Shown here in pieces: positions 23,607 through 32,143 of a DNA stretch of 64,000 bases. Positions within the stretch are counted from its first letter, which is position 1, and each line of letters opens with the position of its first letter. This DNA comes from Pleurotus ostreatus/Saccharomyces cerevisiae fusant (lineage: Eukaryota > Opisthokonta), in the NCBI GenBank assembly GCA_024196135.1, contig JAMQCK010000034.1, forward strand, positions 1 through 64,000. Reading direction: 5' to 3'. The position numbers were made by a program, and so were the translations under genes. The notes under the pieces are model-generated. The model searched no databases. It was not told the DNA's origin and saw only the letters and a program-made list of their open reading frames with translations.

Positions 23607-23680
23607 GGCCGGTTAGCTCAGTTGGTTAGAGCGTGGTGCTAATAACGCCAAGGTCGCGGGTTCGACCCCCGCACGGGCCA
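23607..23680 (+). tRNA. tRNA-Ile (anticodon AAU), copy 1
   Basis: A 74-nt intronless tRNA. The D-arm reads TTAGCTCAGTTGGTTAGAGC, the anticodon loop is CTAATAA (AAT), and the T-arm is GCGGGTTCGACCCCCGC. The 7-bp acceptor stem GGCCGGT/ACGGGCC has one G-G mismatch. The discriminator is A. Base 65 is C, giving a G-C pair with 49. It lies between the Atg15 5' end and the DAG-lipase 3' end. Sequence matches the highly conserved eukaryotic tRNA-Ile(AAU). Confidence 0.97.
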
Positions 23681-23684
23681 TTCG

Positions 23685-23697
23685 TTTTGACTTTTTT
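23685..23697 (+). terminator. RNA polymerase III T-run terminator after tRNA-Ile copy 1
   Basis: TTTT at 23685-23688 and TTTTTT at 23692-23697 follow the tRNA within 17 nt, the normal Pol III stop signal. Confidence 0.8.
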
Positions 23698-23955
23698 GCA
23701 CTCGGGTCTATCTCTCGCGCGGTGACCGCCATGGGTATATTCGTGTCAGTCACGCGCTGCTCCAATGCAAGGCTTCGGAATCTATATTCCATCTTCTACT
23801 ATAGAACAGCTATACTACAGGGAATAAGTATGTAGGAGAACGAAAGTAGCATAAGCAAACAATTATCTGTCCGCCACATTATATACATGGGTACACAGCC
23901 AAATCCGTAAGCCCAAGGTTTGACCAGCCCAGCTAGTCCGAAGACACTGAACAAT

Positions 23956-26414
23956 CTAAAGCAATTCGTGTAGCGCCCGGTCGTACTGATGTGGCATGTG
24001 CGAGCTGGAAGCACTCATTAGTCTAACCATGCGCAAGAAAAATATAGCACACGCACGTCAACATATCGCGCGCGAACACGATTTGGTTGAAGACCTTCTC
24101 CACATCCAGCACCTCAAACAGGCGCAATCTATCCGCACCGTCCGACGCCGACGACTGCGACCCAGACAGCGCTTGTTGCTTATGCACCTGATGCGCGGGA
24201 TGCAGGTCGCCGTCGCGCACGGCCCACAAGACACGCCCCGGCGGGAACATGTCCACGCTCTGCATGCTCGCCTCGAGCGTCTTGCGCATCGCGATGAGCC
24301 ACTCGAGGTCGCCCTCCTGCGCCGTGCCGTCCTTGACCCGCTTAGCGCGCTCGGTGACGGCGTTGTAGCCCTCGGCTTTGCCCTTGCCTTGAGCATCGGC
24401 CTCGGCTTCGCAGAGCCACATTGCGGCATTCTTGAGATCGCGGACGGAGGCGAGGCTGAGACGAGCGACGATGTCGTGGGAGTAGACGAAGGAGGTAATG
24501 AGGCCGGATGACAGCTTGGAGAGCGCGCCAGAGGTCAAAGCTCTGGGGTTATGTCAGCACTCAGGTAGCAATGCGACTGACGAAGGATGTAACTTACGGC
24601 GGCGCGAAACAGTAGACGCTCACGCGTCGACCAACGGGCAAACCGCTGCACGGCACGGTGAGGCAGGTCTTCGGGTCGGCCCACATCTTGCGACAGATAT
24701 CAGGATCATTCAGCACGAGAAGAAGATTTACACTCACCAAACCTAGAATGGCGGCCGTTCCAGCACCAAGAGAATGGCCGCAAAGTACCAAGTCGTAGTC
24801 CGGATTCCTGTACAAGGCCTCTTGCACCGCAACCTGCACCGGCTTGCCAATTTCGCCCATAGCCCTCGCCATCCGCGCCATGCCCGCGTGCACATGATGC
24901 TCCTCCCCATCCTCCGGATGCCCTTCCCTCTCCTTCGAAGGGAAGAAGTAGTTGCCCGGGATCCCACCAGGTTCGAGCTCCTCGTCCACCTTGGGCGTAT
25001 GCGCGTGAACGAAGGGCAGCGGCTCGCACGTCAGGTCGGCAGCGATCTCATTCAGCGACATCGTGCCGCGCAGCACGAGCACGACCTCGCCTCGGGCGTG
25101 GTCCGTGAGCACCCAGAACCGGGGCATGAGATGCTCTGCACCGACGACAGCCGTGGAGCGCATCTCTGCGAGCTTCTCGCGCGCTTCTTCGGTGGACGCG
25201 GATCCCTTGTTCTTGCCTTGGCCCTTGTCATGCTCCCTCATCGCTGCGTCGTCGTTCGCGAAGCGCTCAAAGATTTCGTGATCGTGTTTGCCCAGGAGTA
25301 CATCCCACCAAGAGTAGCCGGGTTCGGCGGTGGCACCCATACCGTCCATGCCATCGAGCTCGGCGTAATCGATGAGCTCGAAATCGCCAGCTGCTTCAGC
25401 TTCCGAGGCGTCGATCGCGCGTGCGAGGTGGCGCTCCTCGCTGAGCTTGTCGTTCTTCCCCGGCTTACCAGACGCGTTGCCAAGGGGCGACACGCCGAAG
25501 AAGAGTAGGGATGCGCCACCGTAGCCGGCGAGGACGAGCTTCGACAATCGTCGCAATTTGACCTTCAGCTCGGGGATAGACAGGTGAGGCGGCGGAGGAC
25601 CGGACGATGCTGACGGGTCTCCATGATGCAGCAGTCCAGAATGTCGTATAGCGGAGCGTATCTTCGGCACTGTGAGTGTTGACCACGTCCGTCGAGCGAT
25701 AGGTGCCACGCCAATATCGGCAGCGATGATTTGAGCACGGTTGCCAGAAAGGAAGACATCAGATGTCACCCGTATGCGCGAGCCCTTGCGTTGACGCATT
25801 GAGTCGAACCTCTTCGGCTCCTTCACCTGGATCTCGCGCAGGTGCTTCATCCAATTTCGCTCTTGCCACTCCTGTGTCACACCCTGCAGCGCGACCCAGG
25901 CTACCATCGCGCGCCCGACTTCTATTAGACCGAACTGGCGGCCCGTGCCCGTCGCGTCCGCGTTCCATTCGCGCTTGACGAGCGTGATGAAGGAGGCGAG
26001 CGAGAAGGACGCGTCGGAGCTGCCAGGAAATATGACGGAGAGAACATTGATGGAGGAGTGTGCGGCGAGGAGGGAGGTACTGGTGATGTATTCGGAAAGG
26101 TGGATGGGGGCGAGGGTGATTTGCTCCGCGAGGGTGAGCAGATTAGAGACGGCGCCCGAGACGAGGGGGTTGGTGACAGGGTTGTTTCCGAAGACGGCGA
26201 GGTCGACAACCTTTGTGGCTGCAGAGACCCCGGTCTCAGCCACCTTCCTGGTCACTGCGAACTATGGAATGCGTCAGCGGCCCGGTTGGGGGACATTGGA
26301 TAGCAGACGCACCCCGAGCTTTGTAGCTCCCTTCGCCGCAGAGAAGGCATACGATGATGCAGTCCCTGCTAGGTCAATGCCAGTGCGTGTATAGTAGTCC
26401 CAGTCCTTGACCAT
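23956..26414 (-). CDS. Class 3 lipase, sn1-diacylglycerol-lipase-like
   Basis: An alpha/beta-hydrolase of the class 3 lipase family, resembling the large fungal diacylglycerol lipases that act on membrane-derived acylglycerols. It starts MVKDWDYYTRTGIDLAG. An N-terminal region of about 250 residues (LFGN/VSGAVSNLLTLAEQITLAP, SINVLSVIFPGSSDASF, AMVAWVALQGVTQEWQERNW) precedes the lipase core: PRFWVLTDHARGEVVLVLRG, TCEPLPFVHAHTP, and the nucleophile elbow GHSLGAGTAAIL, then VSVYCFAPPALTSG and VYSHDIVARLSLASVRDLKN. The end is SHMPHQYDRALHELL, TAG at 23956-23958. At least five exons. The upstream ATG choice is uncertain; an in-frame extension to about 26460 exists. Confidence 0.87.
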
Positions 26415-27313
26415 AGCGACATGAGTGGGAACCGGTTCCTGCTCGGCTCTGCAATGAGTCCCCTCGACCCTGTCCAACAATTAGCAAAGGCGCACCGTAG
26501 ATTCTGAAATGGTGACGATGTCTAGCGTAGAAATTATGAGAACGGCGTAAAGTTCCCCGCGCTTCTACGAAGCAGAGCAGATAGGCGTGGCGACGTCGGT
26601 TAGGCGAAGGAGATATGATATGGAGGTCGATCGTGAAGAGAGTATTGCGACCGAAGGAGCGTCGTTGGTGAGGAGATCTAAGCAATGCGATTGTTGGCGA
26701 GAGGAGGAGCAAAGGACATAGGCGAAGCTGCACGCGCCTCTGGCGCTCAAGCTGGCATGATGCACGATCACAATGCATGTGATATAGTCGTTGGCCATCA
26801 TTCCCACGGTTGAACTTGTGCCTGGTCATTGTTGACTATCATGAGATTGCTGTAGTAAGCCTGAAGGCAAGCTCGTTTCTGGGGGCCTTAGGTCAAGCCT
26901 AGGCTACTGCGCGTCCCTTTCTCGAAGCCCTAGAAAGTACTACGTTGCCTCTCTGCAGGGCAGTGCTGAGTGATAAGTTTAATGGTTGCCACAAACAACG
27001 CCTTCGCGCTCTAAGCTGCATAGTCCTTCAAAACCTACTTGCATCAATAGCGATAGAAATGTCCATGTACTAGACAACACGAGTAAGGTAAGAAGTAGCA
27101 CAACAGTAGCACGGTGCCCATGCGCAGTACAACACATTTGTGGCACGCCAGTGCGATAGATGAAGCAAGGTTCGAGGGTCGAGGGTCCGGTCATACTCTC
27201 CATATCGGAGAGCGGGTCGTACGTTTCGTAAGTATGTGGTGAGTCCCTCAGCTGTGATACGCAACCATCCACACGTTATGCACATACATACACATGTTGC
27301 GCGCCTCCATGTG
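26415..27313. other. Intergenic between two minus-strand genes
   Basis: About 900 bp with the DAG-lipase 5' flank and the 3' flank of the four-TM gene. The frame at 26565-26807 (minus) starts as MGMMANDYITCIVIVHH but shows no family feature; I read it as leader sequence. Confidence 0.45.
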
Positions 27314-29671
27314 TTATACACCCCGTTGTCGAGGGCTGGTCTTGCTCGCGGCGAGATCCTTGACGCCGAAGAATATGGTGATGCCGAAGGATAGGGCTGT
27401 TATGCACGCGCATGCTCGACTCGCGTCGTACGCAGTACACCACGTCTTCCCGTCGTCGCCAGCCGTACACGATCCGCCGATAGCGGAGAAGATGAAGACG
27501 GCGAAGTAGACAACCTGCAGACGACTTAGATAACCATCAACAAAATTGGACACGAAAGAAACCTACAAGCATTGCGCCATCGACCCATATTAGCTTGTGC
27601 GTATACGACCGTGCTCGTTCCCAATGTTTCTCGGCTGCAAGCGAGACCATGACCGACCGTCGAGGCTTCCGCTTCTTCTTGCTAGGCGGTGCCGCACCTG
27701 CGATAAAGGGTGGTCCTAATCAGCCAACCGTGCGAGCACGCATCAGCTCGCAGAATCACGCACCCCATTCCTCATCTTTCCAAAAGCCTGCCGAGCTGCT
27801 ATCGCCGTCCCAGCCACCCTGCGGCTCGCCGCCTCTCCGCTCTCGGCGCGGCTCTTCCTCTTCGGACTCGTCTGCCTCGTCCCTTCCGCGGCCGAACATC
27901 GCGGGGTCGACGATTAGGTTGACTTGTACATCGCCGGGCGGTGGAGGACCTGATGGGTGCTGTTCAGCGCGCTTGGCGATATAGTGTGCATGGCATGCCT
28001 CACCTCGTCCTTTCTTCCCCTTCATCCCCTTGTTCTTCTTCTTCCCGCCCGGCTGCATAACGGGCAGCACCATCATGCCCGTATTCGCCAACCCACCCAC
28101 ACTCGCACCCCTCGCTTTCGCAAACTTGCGCCGCCGCATACATGGGTGAATGAAGTAGACGGCAAGGATCAGCACAAACCTATTCTGCGTTAGCCTCACT
28201 ATCACCCGTCGATGCCACGCCTATTTCACTCACCCAATCGCACCCCATACATACAACACATAGCTTGCCGTCTTGCCCTTCAGCGAAGGATCCTTCTTCG
28301 GATGCACGAACAGCGCAGCCCAAATCGCTGGGATCGCGGCACCGATGGCGAACAGCACCTGAAGGATGCGTACCGCAAGCCGCTTGCGCGGGCCCTGCGT
28401 GACGAGGTCGCCATGGCGGTCTGCGGTACCAACGATGAGGGCGCCGGTGCTAGGGTCGCGGTACTCGCCAGCATCATCGGGGTCAGGGCGGGAGGTAGGG
28501 GAGGGCTCTGGGAAGGAGGGTTAGCAAGAGGTAAGGAAAAAAGTGGGAAAAGAAGTAGCAGTGGAAGAAAAGAGACTCACTGGAAGAGAAGCGCTCTTCG
28601 AGCATGCGGACGCGTTCTTCCTTGACTTCGTCGGTGATGGTTGCGCGGTCGGCGTCTGTGCGACTTGTCAGTCGCTGTGACGAAGCAATAAGAACGTCAG
28701 GTCTACCATCGTCAGGACCCCAGGGCAACACAGGCTCGCCACCGTACGACCTCGCCCCGATATATGGCTCGTGTCCGTATGATGGTGGGCCGTATGACGG
28801 TGTTGAGAAAGGATCGTCGTAGCCATACGACGTTGGAGAGTCTGAGGGAATGTAAGAACTCCATAGAGAACAAAGTATGCCCACGCGTACCCAGGTTCCC
28901 ATACGGCCCCTCGCCCTTGAACTTGCGCTGCTTGCCTCCATGCTTGATAGTAGCAGCCGGATCGAATGGGTTATTGACAGTGTTCCTCGACGTTTGCGAC
29001 CCATCAAGCGAGGGGCGGGAGGCGAAAGGATCGTTGTAGTCATAGGTACCGCGCCTTGAGGAAGGATGTGACGCATGCGACTGATTGGAGCGGTAGGGTG
29101 AAGGGGGAGCGTGGTCGCTTTCCGGGTAGTAGTGCGTGGTGTGCGCGGGCTCAGGAGGGTGGGAGAAGGGCCTCCGCCCCACACTAGTGATATCGAGCTC
29201 GGCAGATGAGGGCGTGTAGGATTCGCGGTGGTGGGGATTGGTAAAGGTGAAGGGATCGGCGTAGTGCTGACGGGGAGCTGCGCCTTGGGGTACGGAGGGA
29301 TTGCTCGCAGCAGCAAAGGAGGACATGCCACCATAGCTATCCGCGCTCGAGTGACTAGCCACCGTCATCGCAGGCGGCGAAAGCGGAGGGGAAAAGGGAG
29401 CAGGTGCGTGTCGGGGCACGGGGGACACCACGTTCGTAAAGTCATTGCCAGCAGGATAGTCATTGCCATTGGGGTATCCCCTCCCACAAGCATAGTCGTG
29501 AATATGGTCATTGGAAGACTCGTTATCGTATCGCGGGTCGTAAGGTTCGTGAGATCGGCCGGTATACTGCCTGTCGTCGTAGGGAGGGTTATTGGTGATG
29601 GCGCGCTGGTATTCGGAGAAGTCCACTGCCTCGACGGAGGGATCCGAGCTGGGGGACCACGGTCGGCGCAT
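27314..29671 (-). CDS. Four-TM membrane protein with long disordered N-terminal tail
   Basis: Unrecognised membrane protein. About 330 N-terminal residues are rich in Ser/Pro/Tyr/Asn/His with repeated DPF/NPF-type motifs (YADPFTF, YNDPFAS, NNPFDPAA, YDDPFST). A charged helix follows (EVKEERVRMLEERF). Two TM helices come next (VRILQVLFAIGAAIPAIWAA; YVLYVWGAIGFVLILAVYFI), a basic then acidic cytosolic loop, and two more TMs (MLVVYFAVFIFSAI; ACITALSFGITIFFGV). The stop is TAA 27314-27316. What looks like a stop after WKDEEWGA is removed by a 74-nt intron (GTGCGT...TTTATCGCAG), giving WGAAPPSKKKRKPRR. That junction is why I call one gene, not two. The topology is MARVEL-like but not diagnostic. 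An upstream exon before MRRPWSPSSD is possible. Confidence 0.65.
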
Positions 29672-29986
29672 GGGGAGGGAAGTGGGGGATCCGGGCGCGT
29701 AAAGATCGACACCGACAACTAGGACGGTGAGGTTCACGAGCAGGCCAGATGGCGCAAAGGCTGGGGACTCGGATCGCGGCCCGATGCACGTGCATTGAAC
29801 GGAGTGGACCCACAACCGCGATTTTGGTGCGGCTCAAGCTATGGATCAATACATATTGTCCTTGGTTAGTAACAAGCGTCAAGCATACACTCTGTGATAT
29901 CGATCACATCTGAGAGAGACGTTTTGGGTGATTCTACAAGGCAAGAGGGTCATTGCTGGGAACAAGCCACAAAGCGACCTGCTATC
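29672..29986. other. Intergenic upstream of tRNA-Ile copy 2
   Basis: The probable 5' end or 5' exon of the four-TM gene lies here (open frame DLYAPGSPTSLP just upstream of its ATG, acceptor-like CGTCCTAG). No other feature was seen. Confidence 0.4.
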
Positions 29987-30060
29987 GGCCGGTTAGCTCA
30001 GTTGGTTAGAGCGTGGTGCTAATAACGCCAAGGTCGCGGGTTCGACCCCCGTACGGGCCA
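29987..30060 (+). tRNA. tRNA-Ile (anticodon AAU), copy 2
   Basis: Identical to the copy at 23607-23680 except at base 65, which is T here (G-U pair with base 49 instead of G-C). Same 74-nt length, anticodon loop CTAATAA and final A. It lies on the opposite strand to both flanking genes (four-TM protein and PRE2). Confidence 0.97.
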
Positions 30061-30081
30061 TGTAGATAGCAGCTGGTTAAC

Positions 30082-30086
30082 TTTTT
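30082..30086 (+). terminator. Pol III T-run after tRNA-Ile copy 2
   Basis: TTTTT begins 22 nt after the tRNA 3' end, a usual Pol III termination signal. Confidence 0.7.
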
Positions 30087-30310
30087 GTGCGGATGAAGCG
30101 CAAGTAAATGCCTTTCGTCCCACAATTATCGATGCAGGCTTGCCCAAAGGCGCATAGCAGCGCGCAAGTCTGCACAGCGCTAGCTGATCTTTCTGCCTGA
30201 CTTCACCTCCACACGGACTTCAGTATACAAAGTGAATTTCTTCCAGTCTGCTGAAACAACATACAACATTCCAATCGTGAGCACACGTCTGCCAGTGCAG
30301 GACTTCATCG

Positions 30311-30343
30311 CTGTTGACAGCGACTTCCAATCGCTGTCAACAG
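30311..30343 (-). repeat. Perfect 13-bp inverted repeat (hairpin) in PRE2 3' flank
   Basis: Arms CTGTTGACAGCGA (30311-30323) and TCGCTGTCAACAG (30331-30343) are exact reverse complements with a 7-nt loop (CTTCCAA). It begins about 20 nt past the PRE2 stop codon on the minus strand, so it should be in the PRE2 3' UTR and would fold as a stable RNA hairpin. Confidence 0.85.
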
Positions 30344-30363
30344 TTACTTTCACCCGACTACGA

Positions 30364-31787
30364 CTACGCAGACACGGGGACGACATTCCTCCCCTCGAAG
30401 CGCACGTCGTATCCGTACCCACCGCCAGGCGCACCCGGAACGTTGCCCGGGCCCTCGTAGTGCAGCTTCGACAGGTCGTAATTGCCTGGATGATGGCTCA
30501 GTCATGGAGTTCGCGAAGGAGCGCGAGAACAAGCAAATGGTGCATAAAGAAGGGTGGCGCATGTAGAAGGCGAAAGTTGTGCGAGGTAGACAAAAAGGCC
30601 ACGCAAGAAGGAAGATGAAATAGTCTGACACGCACCGATGAACTCCCAGCCGTTCTCGCGGACGTGGTAGAGGTTACATGTGTTGCCGGAGAACGCGTCG
30701 CGGTGACCAGCGGCGTAGATACTGCGGCGGCCGAGCTCTTGCGCTTCGGCATCGGTGAGGTCCCAGCGGTAGCCCTGGGTGAGGGTTAGGTTTAATGAAG
30801 CAATGGAGAGGAGAACGATGGGGAGAGAAAGCATCCGAGAAAGGATACGTACCTGATCCAAGACACCGTAGGCGAAGGTGCTACCAGAGCCAACGGAGAA
30901 GAGGTCGCCTTTGAGGCGCGTCCCGTCAGAGTCGACGTAGAAGATTTGAGGACCCTGCAAGCGACGATAAGATGGTAAAGCTCAGTGACATTTGCTCCAG
31001 CTTACAGTCTTGTCCCAGCCACAAATCATCGTTCCCTAAGGTATCGTCAACATCCACCCCGAATAATTTAGACGGCCCTAGACCCACCATACTCAAGCCC
31101 ATCCCCTTGTAGCTGTACACGAGGTTGCTCAAGTACTTGCTCGCGGCAGATACAGAGATACGTTCGCGGTTGCGGAGCTCGTGCAGACGGCAGTGCATTC
31201 CCAGGTAGGTTTCCCAGTACTGGCAATCGGCGGCACCACCTGCCATGGTACCCAGCAAGTACGGGTTGATCTCGATGACCTTCTTCACCGTGCCGGAGGC
31301 TATGAAGGTCGGTTGATGAGAGGGGAAGAGCTGAGATGACAGGTATACGCACCGACGTAGCTTCCAGCAGTTGCTCGCGAGTCGACAGCGACGATGACGC
31401 CACCCTGGAAGCGGAATGCGAGGGTAGTGGTACCGTGCTGAATCTTGATACGGCAGTTGGGATCGGCGTGGTCATCGGTGTGGAGGCGGAGGAAGGCAGA
31501 AGGCTATAGGTATCTCTTGAGTAGGTGTACTTGCATTGATGCAAGCGCGCTTCACGTACGTCTTGCACGCCCGGTACAGCGAACTGAGGGAGCGCTCCTG
31601 GCACAAGGTTGCCAAAGCCGCCCATAGATCCCCACATCGCTGACGCATCGTGTCAGCTATCGATCGCGATTGACATGCAGACAAACGCACCAGGGCTCTC
31701 GCCATCCGCATCGTCCAGCTCCTTCTGCGCATTTCGGAGCTCCATCAGAGCGCCCGTGGTGGCGAAACGCGAGGCGAATGAGTTCAT
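30364..31787 (-). CDS. PRE2: 20S proteasome subunit beta5 (chymotrypsin-like)
   Basis: Catalytic beta5 subunit of the 20S proteasome. It begins [21 protein letters not shown] propeptide of about 75 residues runs through [20 protein letters not shown] to IKIQHG, followed by the mature N-terminal Thr of [20 protein letters not shown]. The active-site Lys is in [20 protein letters not shown]. Further family segments: [66 protein letters not shown]. The C-terminus GRNVVPVSA ends at TAG 30364-30366. Five or more short introns. Start at 31787 is supported by exon 1 joining in phase to PAMWGSMGG. It is divergent from the first Zn2Cys6 gene. Confidence 0.95.
31530..31545. repeat. Small inverted repeat in a PRE2 intron
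   Basis: CTTGCAT-TG-ATGCAAG, a near-palindrome with 7-nt arms and 2-nt spacer, within the intron before the exon encoding [11 protein letters not shown]. Probably chance. Confidence 0.6.
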
Positions 31788-32143
31788 GGTCGTATACTTG
31801 CCAGCGATGTCAAGGGTCCGTGAAGGGAAGATATGTCGAGGAGCAGGATAAAGACTTGCGCCTCACAAGAACGCGCGTCGAGACAGATGGGGCTTACGCA
31901 CGCGCGACGACGCGTCTGTGTCCAAATGCGGGCAAACAAAGTCGCGGACCGAACGCGGGAATTTGTGGCGGGGATCGCTTGATGCCGTTCGCGGGCCGAC
32001 GCGCCCCCGCATTAGTCCTGGCAGGGGACACCACATCTTAATCCAGAACACATCACTACGACTCTCTTCCTTCCTCTCTAACTCCTTCCTCAACCTTTGG
32101 AACTCTGTATAACGACCGGACAACAACTGAGACCGCGGGGGGA
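31788..32143. other. Divergent promoter region PRE2 / Zn2Cys6 factor
   Basis: 356 bp between two divergent start codons. A pyrimidine-rich leader (CTCTCTTCCTTCCTCTCTAACTCC... around 32058-32090) precedes the plus-strand gene. No Rpn4-type PACE element was recognised by eye. Confidence 0.5.

Larger units (their letters stand above)
30061..30363. other. Spacer between tRNA-Ile copy 2 and PRE2 3' end
   Basis: 303 bp holding the Pol III terminator and the inverted repeat next to the PRE2 stop. No coding feature was seen. Confidence 0.55.

Noticed and set aside
24023..25519. Plus-strand frames over the DAG-lipase gene (for example 24774-25508)
   Set aside because: Shadow frames: His/Arg-rich, no motif, opposite to a well-supported lipase exon.
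27756..28205. Separate gene ending at the stop after WKDEEWGA
   Set aside because: A GTGCGT...CGCAG intron removes this stop and joins to a basic exon and two more TM helices in frame.
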